64,000 bases of DNA from Callipepla californica brunnescens (GCA_023055505.1 JALIRH010000049.1:3038001-3102000), one strand, 5' to 3'; counted from the stretch's first letter, positions 11,318 to 22,740 are shown. Translations and numbers: made by a program. The notes: generated by a model not told the origin, from the letters alone.

Positions 11318-11560
11318 ATCCCTGGCTCTCAGAAGAGAAGAACAACTCCATGCCGCAGAGGACACTGCGTTCCCGTTTTCCACTCACAGACAAAGATCCT
11401 CCTGCATGCAAGTCCTGGGGTCTTACTCTTTTGCGGCTCATCTCAGCAGTGAAGGTTCCCTCGTGGTCTCGCCTTCAGCTTTAGAGTAAGGCCTTTGGTT
11501 TTGGACACTCTCTCTCACTTCATTTGATCGATTACCTTCAATTCCACCTATATACATCAA
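11318..11560 (+). mobile_element. Truncated old LTR, related to the provirus B/C LTR
   Basis: CCTGGCTCTCAGAAGAGAAG, AACTCCATGCC, CAAGTCCTGGGG and TAAGGCCTTTGG...GGACACTCTCTC align with the LTR at 12423-12925 and, more distantly, with 8168-8741. It starts just after the MROH-like stop and fades into telomere-like DNA. Neither end is intact. Confidence 0.65.
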
Positions 11561-11574
11561 TATTAACCACAGCT

Positions 11575-11760
11575 CTAAACTCAAGAGTAACCTCAACCGT
11601 CACCAGAATCCTATCCCTAAACACAACCCCAATCCCAAACTTAACCCTAACCCTAACCCTAACCCAAATTCCAAAACAAACCCTATCCGTAAGCATATCC
11701 CTACCCCTAATAGTAGCCTAACCCTGCCCTACTCCAAACCCTAATCCTAAGCACTAAGGA
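11575..11760. repeat. Interstitial telomere-like tract
   Basis: Degenerate CCCTAA-type units (CCCTAAAC, CCCAATCCC, CCTATCC) surround a perfect core of four CCCTAA-phase repeats at 11642-11665. This is the vertebrate telomere motif, C-rich on the plus strand. It lies far from any chromosome end visible here and may mark a past end, a repair event or a subtelomeric origin. Confidence 0.85.
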
Positions 11761-12007
11761 CATGAACTTGGTTCCATCTGGGGGACGTGGCCAGGGCTGC
11801 CCGTCGTCTCTGCTTTGCTCTGAGAAACCTTCCTGGAGATGAGCCCTTGTACTTGAGTGCTGAGCTCTGGGCTGATGGCCCCATCCTTCAGCTCAGTCCT
11901 TACACATACACATGCACGCGGAACAATCTGCACAGTCCTGCGCAGCTAGAGCAGTCTGTGGCGCTGGGCAGAGTGAGCCTGGACACAGCTTTGATATCAG
12001 GGGATAC

Positions 12008-12128
12008 AGTTCTCACATACAAAGACGATGATGAAGTAGACGCAGACCAGCATGCCACGGAAGGATGGGCCCCCACAACCCTTTATCCCATGGTACACTA
12101 TCGAACCCCAGTCCTCTCCAGTCATGGT
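12008..12128 (-). pseudogene. Isolated exon of a voltage-gated calcium channel alpha-1 subunit (CACNA1-like)
   Basis: The minus strand reads a 121-bp exon between a pyrimidine-rich acceptor (GCTATTGTCCCAG) and a GT donor. Its translation has [13 protein letters not shown], then [17 protein letters not shown] and FVCEN. This matches the pore loop (TGEDW selectivity motif) and start of the S6 helix in repeat II of L-type CACNA1 channels, where the family reads TGEDWNSVMYDGI and GGPSFPGMLVCIYFII. No neighbouring channel exons are seen. Several family-invariant residues differ, so it is probably a relocated, decaying fragment. The paralog cannot be decided. Confidence 0.65.
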
Positions 12129-12179
12129 CTGGGACAATAGCAGAGACACTGTGAGAAGGAGCAGGACAGGAATGTTTAG

Positions 12180-12290
12180 ACGTTGTGCTGAGGAACAAGG
12201 GTTAGTGAGAGTTATTGGTGATAGGTGGACGGTCGGGCTGGATGATTTGTAGGTCTCTTCCAACCTTGGTGGTTCTAGGATTCTATGATC
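12180..12290 (+). mobile_element. CR1 LINE 3' end
   Basis: GGTCGGGCTGGATGATTTGTAGGTCTCTTCCAACC ends in ATTCTATGATCC, the canonical CR1 3' terminal hairpin and octamer tail. Only the last hundred or so bases are present. Confidence 0.8.
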
Positions 12291-12329
12291 CTAACCCCAA
12301 ACCCTGTACCCTAGCTGTCAAGGTTTTAT

Positions 12330-12425
12330 GATTACCTGTGCAACCTGGTCTAGGGAGCCTGCTTTGGCAGGGGGTTGGACCAGATGATCTCTGGAAGTCC
12401 TTTCCAAGCCCGACGTTTCTGTGAT
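12330..12425 (+). mobile_element. Second CR1 LINE 3' end
   Basis: GGGGGTTGGACCAGATGATCTCTGGAAGTCC, then TTTCTGTGATTC, is a CR1 tail of a different subfamily from the one just upstream. The following old LTR begins right after it. Confidence 0.8.
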
Positions 12426-12925
12426 TCAGGGATTTTTGTTCTCAGCATCCCACATGATAACATTGTGTAAGGCCCAGTGAGTTAAAGAATTAATGCTCTG
12501 AGTCTGTGGACTTCTGAATTTTTCCAGGTTCCTGGCTCTGAGAACAACTCCATGCCCCAGAGGACTTGGCATTGCTGTTTTCCACCCAGAGGGAAAGATC
12601 AAACTGCACACAAGTCCTGGAGTCTTCCTCTTCTTGCTGCTTGTCTCAGCTGCGAGAGCTCCGTCACCGCTTCACCTTCAGCTTCAGAATAAGGCCTTCA
12701 GCTTTGGACACTCTCTCTCTCTCTCTCTCTCTTTCTGTCTTTTTTTTTGTTTGATTTACTAGCTTTGATACCGATTATATTGTGTTATTTTTTATTTTGA
12801 CATCTTATTTATTAAATTAGTTTTCCTCCTTAGATTGTTGCCGCTGTTTTGTTTTAGGCCCATCTCCCTGCCCTTTCCCTTTCTCCCCCTTCCTCTTTCC
12901 TGGGGCATGGGTCTGTGGGTCCCTC
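12423..12925 (+). mobile_element. Old solo LTR (provirus B/C-related)
   Basis: It follows the B LTR through ATCCCACATGATAACATTGTGTAAGG, AGAGGACTTGGCATTGC, GCCTTCAGCTTTGGACACTC, TTGCCGCTGTTTTG and GGGGCATGGGTCTGTGGGTCCC. A CT microsatellite (about 12712-12732) is expanded inside it. Clear divergence makes it older than the LTR copies in the proviruses. Confidence 0.75.
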
Positions 12926-13022
12926 ATCTTTATGTTCATTACATTGTGTCCCATCCATACTAGCCCCAGGGCCACGGCACAGGCAATCTCCTGCTTAATT
13001 TGCTCAAAATTGGCCCCACGCA
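12926..13022 (-). pseudogene. pol scrap (RT/connection region) of an ERVL-type element
   Basis: The minus-strand translation contains NFEQIKQEIACAVALG and MGHNVMNI, matching FEQMKQEIARAVALG and MGQDVKNI of the provirus C RT/connection region. It abuts the end of a plus-oriented LTR, so its orientation is inconsistent with being the interior of that element. Confidence 0.75.
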
Positions 13023-13029
13023 AAATCTC

Positions 13030-13860
13030 GGCTGATGGTGAGTATCCCATCTGTGACCCATCACTGCACTGCCCCAGCCCCACACTTGCCCCTGCCATGC
13101 CTGCACTGCACAGCACAGATGTGTTTGGGGCGGGGAAGTGTTCCCCAGCACAAGTGTCCATGGCAGCCCTCATGCCCCTTGCTCCCAACACTCCTGCTTT
13201 GCAGCCCCAGTGCTGCCCCAGCTGTGTCCCACACAGCGGTCTGCAGACAGCCCTGCTCTACCACCAGGAGCGTGGAGATGGCTTCCTCCAGAGTAAGGCT
13301 CTGCCATAAACATGCAGTCAGTGCTGGAAATGGACAATGCCAGAGGCTGGGGGTGACAAGTGTCCAGAGCCATCTTCCTGGTCTGACCATGACCCGAAGG
13401 GCATAGAGAAGAAGGGAAGCATGGAAGTGAAAAGAGAGCAGCACTGCAAAGACCGTGTCCTGCTGCCATCTGTGGCCATTGGACCTGGGAAGCAGCAGCC
13501 CGTTTTCAAACACAGATGAGAGGACAGGCCCACGGGGCAGTGAGGGGCAGCTCCCCGTGAACACTGAGGCTGCTGCTCCGTGGTGCAGCTGGGCTCTTGG
13601 CCCCTGAACTGCTCCTGCATACGTGAGTTGCTCTCCCCGTTTCAGTGAAGATGGGAAAACAAAGGAATGGAGGCAAATGAATTTCTGCTGGCTTCTTTAT
13701 TGTATTTATCAACAGAGAGCCTTGATCTATAGGTACATGAGTTGAGTGTGCCAAAACATGAACGATATGTAGCAGGCCAAGAAGAAAACTTCTTATTAAA
13801 TCAAAGTCGTGGCAGTGGAAACAATAATGGAGGCAAATATAAACAAGGGATTTACCAAGT
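13030..13860. other. Non-coding stretch
   Basis: I see no gene, splice-bounded exon or recognisable repeat here. Frames of 60-170 codons occur on both strands but overlap one another and lack family motifs. Confidence 0.5.
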
Positions 13861-13863
13861 GAA

Positions 13864-14833
13864 TTACCATGGGGATCCTGTTAGGCTGATGCGCATTGTT
13901 TGGGCGCAGAAGTACGTATTGCTCACTGCAACCTTGAGCTCCTGGTTCCTCAGGCTGTAGATGAGAGGATTCACTGCTGGAGGCACCACTGAGTACAGAA
14001 ATGACACCAGGAGGTCCAGGGATGGAGAAGAGATAGAAGGATGCTTCAGGTAGGCAAACGTGGCAGTGCAGACAAAGAGGGGGACCACGGCCAGGTGAGG
14101 GAGGCACGTGGAGAAGGCTTTGTGCCGGCCGAGCACAGAGGGCATCCTCAGCACTGCCCTGAAGATCTGCACGTAGGACAGCACAATGAAAACAAAGCAC
14201 CCAAGATACAAAGAGACACTAACCACAATAAGCCAAACTTTCCTGAGGTATGGCTGCGAGCAGGAGAGCTTTAACATTTGGGGGATTTCACTGAAGAATT
14301 GATTCAAAACATTGCCTTGGCAGAGTGGCAGTGAAAATGTATTGGCAGCGTGCAGCAGGGAATAGAAAAACCCAGTGCCCCAGGCAGCTGCTGCCACGGT
14401 GACACAAGCTCTGCTGCCCAGGAGGGTCCCGTAGTGCAGGGGATTGCAGATGGCAACAAAGCAGTCATAGGACTTGACTGCGAGAAGGGAATACTCTGCT
14501 GAGACGAAGAAAGAAGTAGAAAGAAAGAAAGAAGAAGACCTGTGCAGCACATCCCAAGTAGGAGATGGCCCTGGTGTCCCAGAGGGCATTGGCCGCGGCT
14601 TTGGAGAGAGTGGTGGAGATGCAGCCCAGGTCGAGGAGGGCGAGGTTGAGGACAAAGAGGTACATGGGGGTGTGCAGGCCGTGGTCGCAGGCTGCGGCTG
14701 TGCTGCTGAGGCCGTTGCCCAGGAGGGCAGCCAGGGAGATGCCCAGGAAGAGCCAGAAGTGCAGGAGCTGCAGCTGCCACGTGTCTGCCAACGCCAGCAG
14801 GAGGAACTCGCTGATGGAGCTGCTGTTGGGCAT
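13864..14833 (-). pseudogene. Olfactory receptor pseudogene (OR14-like)
   Basis: A seven-transmembrane odorant receptor relic on the minus strand. The start is MPNSSSISEFLLLALAD (ATG at 14831-14833). TM1-2 carry GN and LHTPMYLFVLNLALLDLG, and the segment before TM3 has ALWDTRAISYLGCAAQVFF, typical of the expanded avian class II (OR14-like) group. A frameshift in an A/G-rich (T/C-rich on the coding strand) run near 14505-14530 separates this from the rest: the usual DRY region reads SYDCFVAICNPLHYG, TM6 has KAFSTCLPHL and TM7 NPLIYSLRNQELK. The tail after TM7 is slightly long. The frameshift and the broken DRY motif make it a pseudogene. As in the family, there is no intron. Confidence 0.88.
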
Positions 14834-14911
14834 TTGGTACTGCTGGGTATCAGCACCTGTGGGCATGAGGACCTGGTCAAGGAGTACAAAAGTCAGTGAC
14901 AGGTCTTGCAA

Positions 14912-17900
14912 TGGGGGAAATGCTTCTTGAGGTCAGTGATGTAAGCTACACTTCATGAGGTTGTGTCTGCCACGAAGGCCTCTGCCTTCCTTCTCGGAAG
15001 GAAACAGCCATGTCCCTGTGAGGAATGTGCTGGTGCTGTGGTCACAGATTTTCTTTTCAGAGTTGGTCAGATGAGATCACTTCTACAGCAGAAGTACTTG
15101 TAGGCGTCTGTACAACTGACACAAGAAAGACGTGTGTTGCAAATCAAAGTTGTAGGGATGCTTTTTCTCCTCCGTGGTCTCATCCTACTCATGATGCCCA
15201 AAGGGTGCTCAGTGAAGTCAGAAATCCTGAGCACTTCTGGCTGCACTCAGTGTGAATGGCTGTGACTGAGACCTGAGAGGCAAAGGGATTCACTGCTGCT
15301 TCGTGCCGGATAAGGGGAGCTCACTGGGCTTCTTTCCAGTTGCTGTGAAACAGCAAAGTTTGGAGATGGAAGGAGAATACACTCCCGTGTTACCTTTCAA
15401 AGAAGCCAGACCCTGCTGAGAGAAGAGGAAACGACTGCGCATCACACAACGCCCACCCTTTCTCAAGGGACGTGTGCAAGATCTCATCACTGCCCTTCTT
15501 ACAAAGGACACCTAACATTCATTTCACCAACCCCACAGCATTTCCATGCACACAGCTCTCTCTGCTTCTTCCCTGGACTTTGTTCTTCAGGCTATGGGAA
15601 AGATTTGCATCCTGAAGGTCAGCTCACAGCTCTGAAGGACCTCAGGGAGATATTTCCTAACAATGGCATCTCACTGAGGGAAAGCCAACTCCTTCCCAGC
15701 CTCACAGGCTGCATTGCACACAGCTCCAGGCATTCACTCTCAGCCACTGTGCTTTGCAGAGTGCGATGGACACGTGCCTGGGGAGATGCTCCTCTGCTCT
15801 GCAGGAGTTTGGCACGGGAATCATTCCTACAAGCTGTAGTTAAGTAGGATAAGACCTCCTCGACCAGTTACCAAGTGCAAGGAGCCACGCCAGAGTTTTA
15901 CGAAGTCTTGGACAGTTTGGAAAGCGTGAGAGGTTTTAAGAGTTGCTTCTCAGCTTAAATGAGCAAGGCCCAACCAGAGTAAGGCTCAGCTCTGTACTTT
16001 TTAAGTGACCAAGGACGAGGTCAGGCGTCTGTCTGGTCTGTGATGACACGCTACTGATGGAGAACACAAGTGATAGCCTGTAGGACTAAGTGACTAACAC
16101 TCGCCCTAAGTCTGTGCCTAAATTAAGCAGGAGTTTTCTAACAATATTTTCAACATGTTGAATGCAGACTGCAGTCCAGTGGAGGACTTTCTTTTCCTCT
16201 GTCCCAGATTCTGCAATCCGGCACAAGTAGTACAATACGCGCTTGTGTCGGACTCAAAAGCTCAACTAGAACAGCCCCTCCCTCTTCCCCAGAGGTAAGG
16301 AGGGTCCGAGTTATAGAGCAAAGTGATGCCAGCCAGCCACCCTGTCTGCTTGTATTACAAGATCAGCAGTTAAACCACTTTCACCCAAAGGAACATTAGT
16401 GGCAAGCATTAATGGCAACATCTCATTCCTGCAAAACTGCTGGTGGTGTCCAATCTCCAAATAATCTGATACTGACAGCAGCTCCTTGTATTGTCCTCTG
16501 CTGCACAAAAATTCCTTGAAGAAGGACCTGTTTCCCAGATAAAGCAGCTGAAGGCTCATCACTACTAGGAAATTCATCTACTCTCTCAGAAGCATTTTCT
16601 TCTAACACACAAAAAAACCCACCTCTTGATGTACTTCCACTTCAAGCAGCGAAATGATAGCTGAAAAATATTAAAATTTGAGTGCAAGTGCTGCCTTGAT
16701 AGTCCTCGGACAGTGTTTCTTCCCAGCCCTTAATCTTTTCTGTGGGCTGGTCACCCTCCCCCAGGGTATCCCCTGCAGTATCACACTGGGGTAGCTGTAG
16801 CTGTTGCAGCAATGTCCTGAGAAAGTCTGGTTAAAATGCCAACGAGGTGGAGTTGAACCTCATGTTCTGAAGCTGAGAAAACAAAAACAACGCATTGGAA
16901 GCGCTACAGAATTGTATTTGTCCTTACAAGTTTCTTTGATCAGAAACCCAGAGGCCTGTCAAGTCACAGCAGAAGAACAAATGCTGTGAACAGCGGCAGC
17001 GGGAAGAACTCGGGCAGCAGGAATGCTAGGCTCCGGATATCTAATGCTTTGATCATTCCACTTCACCTTTCAGAAGTGGAAAGGAATTCTACGTCCTGGT
17101 ATATTTGTTACAGTAAAAATAAATTGCTGTTTGACCCCCTGCCATCCCTAGGTCAGCTTACTTTGTAGTAAAGGCTGCTGTAGGCCAGAAGACTGGCTCT
17201 AACCCTTGTGTGATTACACGAGGCCTCAAGGAAGCAAATCAAGAGAAAAATAAATAAATAAAAGCAGTATAATGTTTTCTACCACTCTCTTTCTAATCCT
17301 CAGCATCTCCGGAGAAAGCTTAGCCTTGTGTTCAAAGCCAGGCATCACTGTCCTTTCCCTCAGGTGCTTCTGTTTCTCCTCGATTTGCACTCGTCCATCT
17401 CACCAAGCATCCAAGTCCTCCGTCAGAGAAACGCTGCCGTGTCCCGGAACGGCTCTTTGTGAATTCCTTCCCCTCAAGTCATCTGGGGAAACACGGAGCA
17501 CGTCTGTTACAAAGCCCCTCCAGTCAGAGGGCCTGCCACTCCTCCTTCTGCTGCGGAGCAGTCTGCCCAAGGCTCTTCTCCAGTAACATTCCTACTTGGA
17601 GAAAGGAAAATTTCAGGCATGCATTTTCATGAAGTTTGAGTGAAATAAAAGCAGAGGAAACAAACAGCGCCTGATGCACTATTTCCGAATCCCTCGTCCC
17701 CAGTATAACTTCTTGCTAGAACACTCAGTGCAAAGATTGATTTCCAAGCAAGTCAACACTGCTCCGAACAGTTTTCTGACACAGCTCAGACTAACCTGAG
17801 AACGTCAGCTGTTCTGCTTCTCCAAGAAGGCACAAAAGTGCCTCCGGGCTTTTGTTGATCGCATTACAGAAACAAAAGCACTTCCAGAGCTATTTTTTTT

Positions 17901-18310
17901 CCCCTGTATTTGCCTTTAAGCCCAGAATTCAGTGATTATAATCCATTTGTTCTAGGAGAATCAGCACTGGAGGAGCATATCACTCGGCCAGTCGTCGATC
18001 CTCCCCTGCCTCCCTGCTGTGCTGTAGGGAAACTCGGTCTTCCCTCCTGAGCCTGTTGTAAATTATTCTGACCAAAAGCACGTTGCGCAGTCTGGCTTCA
18101 GGAATAATGGAAAAATCTGAAAGCAGCATTGAGACAAAGTACATTTTTTCCTCTCAGTAGAACAATTCATATTAATCAGAATGACTAAAACTTTAGATTA
18201 GTATGAAGCCTTAGCATCTCTTTATCAGTACCAAAAAGTAAACCACCTACTTCAGGAATACTCTGAAAACAATCACATTCACGGTGCTTCCTCTAACATT
18301 TAATTACTTG
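14912..18310. other. Non-coding stretch
   Basis: There is no gene I can support. Short frames (up to about 104 codons) show no conserved motif. A weak exon-like piece near 17304-17590 follows a pyrimidine-rich tract ending TCCTCAG, but its translation resembles nothing I recognise. Confidence 0.5.
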
Positions 18311-18311
18311 T

Positions 18312-18662
18312 AGGGCAAATAACCCCCAAGAATAGCACCCAAAAGAAATAGTGCCGAAGACGGTATATTTTAGATGGGCTTAAGTAGACGACATACAGAT
18401 AACTAGTAAGGAAAGAGAGGCTCACCATGATGACGGTTGAGGCTCGCTAATTACTCCACTACAGAGGGATCCCCAACCAGAGATCCTTCTGTGGTGGTGG
18501 TCAGCCCTTCAATGGGGTCTGGGAGAGGTGGAGCCAGACCCCACCCCTTCTGATCACACAGGTACGTTACCTTCACCTGTGCCCCTGCGGCTGACTCAGT
18601 GCTCGCCTCAGGTGATCCATCAGTGGTTCAGGCCGTGATCCAGCAGTTCCCACACAGTACCG
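18312..18662. repeat. Dispersed repeat, copy 1
   Basis: It shares roughly 340 bp with 24846-25180 in direct orientation, including ACGGTTGAGGCT/ATGGTTGAGGCT, CAACCAGAGATCCTTC, GGGGTCTGGGAGAGGTGGAG and GGTGATCCATCAGTGGTTCA. Copies differ at many positions and by indels. It may be part of an LTR from another retroviral family; no coding or terminal motif confirms this. Confidence 0.75.
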
Positions 18663-19279
18663 AATGCCAGTCTCATGCCCTTGGGTTGGAGGGTAAACTA
18701 TTCCACTTTGTTGATTAACTTCTGGTTATTAATCAGTCCGAGGCAACTTTTCTAGCAGTGAAACCCTTAATCATGTACTAGAAATAGAGGACATTTTGTC
18801 TCCAGGGTGTGACAGCGTCGTTAAACCTTACAGGTCCTCCGTAGCTCCTGGCCAAGCACCGTTATTTGCCTTTTTGCGTCCAAGCTGCTGGCTCCCCTTT
18901 TTATCTCCCCAAAGAAACTGCAATCCAAACTCGTCAATGTACCTACTTTCCAACCCTTTGGCTTGGAGATACTCACCCTGCCGTGGTTGTTTGCCCGCTT
19001 TTATACTGAACCTTTTTGGATCACAGCCCCTGGGAGCTGACAGATGTGAGAAATCCAAATTTGACCACGCAGACGTAGAGGGACCGCTGTAAGGCTGGGA
19101 AATGCTGATCCTGAAAGCAGCTCTCCCAGAACCCCATGGCGTGTTACTGCTGGTTTCTTCCTCAACCTCCGTGCCCTGAAGCTGTTTCCCATGCGGTGCC
19201 TGGGTCCCAGCCTCTGTGCTCCCATCCCCTGCTCTGCTGGACTTCACTTAGCGATGTCGTGTCTGTGTGTCTTCCCCAG

Positions 19280-19353
19280 AACTGGCTGCTGCTTGCGAAC
19301 TGGAGAAAACACAATTAAAGGAAAGCTTTGAACAGATGCGGCCGTGCCTCCAG
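19280..19353 (+). pseudogene. MTUS1/MTUS2-like coiled-coil exon 1 of 3
   Basis: A 74-bp exon between an acceptor (GTCTTCCCCAG) and a GT donor. It reads LAAACELEKTQLKESFEQ, then MRPCLQ, comparable to the coiled-coil segment ending SFEKLRLSLQ that precedes DQVDTLTFQSQSL in the microtubule-associated tumour suppressor family. It ends on a complete codon, matching the phase of the next exon at 20480. Upstream exons were not found. Confidence 0.6.
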
Positions 19354-20479
19354 GTTAGCAGTTCTGTTATTTCCCACCCCACAGCGGTGCTGGCAGAGCA
19401 CACTGGGTCCTCGCTTCCTCCCAGCTGTAGTTTGTGGTGCCCATTGCGAGGCCACGGCTCCCGTGGGTCCCCACACATCCCTCCAGCACAGGGACCCTTG
19501 TGCCAGGCTCAGCTTCTCTGAAGGCCTCTTCTGCTCCATCCAAAGATGAGCAGCCACGCTGCCCCTTGGGCTCTTCTCCCTGCTTTGCCTTATTCGAATT
19601 ATACAGCGTCTGGAAGGGAAGAGCAGGCAGACCTAGAGGGAGAAAAGTGCAGCTGGGGTCCGTGTTAACTTTGGAAACCTTGTGTGAGCACAAAGTGCCA
19701 GCTCTGTTTGACTGCCTGGTCAGAGATCATTACGATTTAGAAAAACCCCAACTGGTGCGTACTGTTACTCGTCACTGTGCTCCTCGTGCAGCATTGGCAG
19801 CTCCAGGTGTGTCAGCCTATCCTGCAGCGCACACTGATGCAGCGTTACAGCTGAGAAATGACAAACACAAAACACAGAACGTGGCCTCGCAGCGACCGCA
19901 GCTTTTGCAGGTGTATGGAAGGCGCAGGGATGCCTTTCATGGGAACAGAAATGAGACTGCTTAAAATAGCACATTGTTCCCACCGATAGCTCCGAGATGC
20001 CATTCAAAGCCCACTCCGTTAACTCACGGCTGCTCATTATCCTCTCAGGAGCCCCCGAGCGGGATGGAATGTTGCCTACAAAGGTAGAGGAAGCACGATG
20101 AGAATCTGTTCAGACCGCAGGAACTGTTCAGCAGATCTCTTTCACACCCGCGCCATAAATGCCTGCTGTCTGGAGGAGGCGTGGTTCTTCTTATTCATGC
20201 CGAGGTGACGGGGTGATTTAGCACTGAAGACACGTCACGGAGCAGTGGCAGCCGCTGCCAGCTAGCTGCAGGCATTGCAGGGATCTCGGGCTCCCCCGAG
20301 GCACTTTGTTACGATAAGCCCATCGTACGTTCAAGTGTCCTTGTGTTAAAAATTCGCCTGGCAGTGGTTTCTGAGCCGTGGTCATCTCCCCTGGTGGTGG
20401 CACAGCTCAGACTGGGCTGTGTGAATGTGAGAGGGGTGATCGATAACACAGCAGTGTGCTCATTTCTCCCCTCGTCCAG

Positions 20480-20578
20480 GACCAGGTAGGCACCCTCCCC
20501 TTCCAGAGCCAGTTCCTGAAGGCCAAAGCAAACCCATCTGAGGAGGCTTTGAACAAAAACAGTGAGGAGCAGGTGAAG
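20480..20578 (+). pseudogene. MTUS1/MTUS2-like coiled-coil exon 2 of 3
   Basis: A 99-bp, 33-codon exon after CTCCCCTCGTCCAG and before GTAGTT. It reads DQVGTLPFQSQFLKAKA, then NPSEEALNKNSEEQVK. The family pattern is DQVDTLTFQSQSL, a basic stretch, EEALRKNTEEQLE. This is the strongest of the three matches. The phase is 0 at both ends, so it joins the flanking exons without shift. Substitutions in the basic stretch (NPS) suggest relaxed constraint. Confidence 0.7.
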
Positions 20579-21656
20579 GTAGTTGGCAACTATTGTTACG
20601 TAGCCATCGAGATCTGTGCTTCTGCGTATGGCACACAGCAGTGTTAGCAATAGGGTCCCACCCCGAGGCCGGGGGCTCACACCTCAGTCATGACCCCAGA
20701 TCTTGAATCCTGTGGGAACATCGGCGCCGATGGCTTTGTCCTGAACACACCTCAGCGCAGGGCTGCTGTCAGTGGTCTTCCCTCTATCCTCTGTTCTCTC
20801 ACCCAACCTGTGTAGCTCCGTTTCTGAAACATTCCCTGTGCTCTATCTCACGCGTTCATCTTCTTCCTCTCTTTCTCTTTACTTCTCGTCTTTTCACACT
20901 CGTCCTGTTCACATTCTGAGCAAACTTCTCTGATGTTCTCTGCACTGCCTCATTTTTTTCCTCGGCTTCTGTGGACGGACCTGTCTGGCCATTAAATATT
21001 TGTTCAGCTGCTGTCTACTGGGGCCAAGTTATTAATTTACAGTGTGCAAGCGAACACTTTCTGCAATTATTTATCTGAAATGAAAGAAACCTAAAATGGG
21101 TTTTCTTTAATTTGGGTCATTTCAGCGTGGTTACAGCACAGCCAAGTAAGCAAGATGGTGGGGGATGGGGAATGGACATAGTAGGGTGGGTGAGGGGCTC
21201 TGGAGGCTTTTAGGGGGGAAAACTCCTTAGGAAAGGAGCACAAGTGTCTGAAAACGGCTTGGCCATGGAGTCAGGTAGCGTCAGCGCCTTCCATGCCCGC
21301 TGCAGTACTTAGTTTATATAAAGACAGGACAGATTTTGCTGTGTCACCGTGATATCAACACCCGCTACTCCAAGGCAGCTCACTAGTGTGGGTCACAGTC
21401 CAAGACATCCAGAAAGCCATGGATCAGCAGCATCGAACCACGAGGCAGGCCATGAGGAAGGTTCCAGCGGCTGCCCACAGAAAGGGGTGTTCCACAGGAG
21501 AATGTCAGGGTTCAGACCGGCTGAGGGAGGCCGCCTCCATCTGCCCTTCATTGCACCATCAGTCCTAAACCGCTGGGTAGACTTTTGGGAATCTTCACCT
21601 CACGGCTGAAGATGCATTTGTGGCCGACACAGACAAATTGCTGGCACGTTTCCTAG

Positions 21657-21776
21657 ATGGCAAAAGCTCCGTATCTGCCCTTAGAAGAAAATTTGAGGAG
21701 CTTCAGACACGTTCTGGAATTGAAGAACGATCAGATCCATGAACAGGACAGGAAGATCGTGGCGCGAGAGAAACAA
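21657..21776 (+). pseudogene. MTUS1/MTUS2-like coiled-coil exon 3 of 3
   Basis: A 120-bp exon after GTTTCCTAG and before GTGAGT. It reads KAPYLPLEENLRSFRHVLEL, then KNDQIHEQDRKI. In the MTUS family the equivalent is LAPYQHLEED followed by LKQVLEMKNQQIHEQEKKI. Phase is 0 at the start. I could not find the next exons of the C-terminal coiled coil downstream, so this looks like a partial gene copy rather than an intact locus. Confidence 0.7.
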
Positions 21777-22740
21777 GTGAGTTGTCATTTTTTGTTGTTG
21801 TTTTGGAGGAGAGGTAGAAAAGTAAAAGTTTGGTTACAGCAGGCGAAGTTAAAAGGGGTGAAATGCCGGAGGGACATCGTTCAGTTGGTTCCTGAGTGGC
21901 TGTGCTCTTCCACTGCCAAGCACACAGCTTCTTCCACCACAACATCTCAGTTTGTCACTTAGAAATTGGGATCTTTTCCCACCCCTTCACCTCCCCATGA
22001 CAACTGGACTTCTCCCACACATCTCTTGGCCCGGATCTTCCTGAGGCTCTCTCCCTGCTCTGTATTTCAGCTGAGGTCAGCATAGACTGGAAGAGACTCA
22101 GCGGCGGCACGGGGCACAGTGGGGACGGCCAGGTTTGGTGGGCTGGGAGGCACTGCCGAAGCTGGGAGGGGAGCTGGGACATGCAGCAAACGAGGGCACT
22201 CTTGATTCCTTGCCTGCTGGAAATGAGGGTGTCAGGAGAAGGGCGCTGGAGGATGAAGGCTGCACTCAGGAGGGAAGGAGATGCAGCTCTCCTACGCTTT
22301 GTGTTGGCACAAAGTAGTTTGAGGCCCGGACGGATCAGTAGAGAGACGCAGCAAACGTTTCCACGGCAAACATCTACAAGGACAAAAAATGAATGTCAGA
22401 ACAATAGCCAGAATTAGGGTTCTCAAGGCAAAGACAGCAACGTGGATTCAGATCAGTATCGAGGTGTGATCCTTTGTTGATTATACCAGAGATGAAGTCC
22501 ACGCCGTCCGCTGCTCCGGTCCACGGGGGTTGGGATCAGCATGCGCAGCAGGATGAGGGCTTCCCACCTCCCCCTGGTCCTGATGCGCATGCATCATCAG
22601 GGCCCAGAAAATTCCATGAAACAAAAACATGTTATAAAGTAGTTTGGGGTTGAGGGGAATAACAAAATGTTATGGTCGGGGTTCAGGGGGAACAAGAAGA
22701 TTGGGGGAGACAACAGGAACAGCAGGAGGACGCAATCAAC
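21777..22740. other. Non-coding stretch after the MTUS-like exons
   Basis: I see no further exon with matching coiled-coil content. A tract ending CTGTATTTCAG at about 22070 looks like an acceptor but is followed by no recognisable coding sequence. Confidence 0.45.

Noticed and set aside
8595..11441. Many overlapping frames of 60-200 codons in the GC-rich MROH-like region
   Set aside because: They cross introns or lie antisense to the phase-consistent exon set, which explains the coding signal better.
17272..17586. 104-codon plus-strand frame with a signal-peptide-like start
   Set aside because: No recognisable domain; composition and isolation in a gene-free stretch fit chance.
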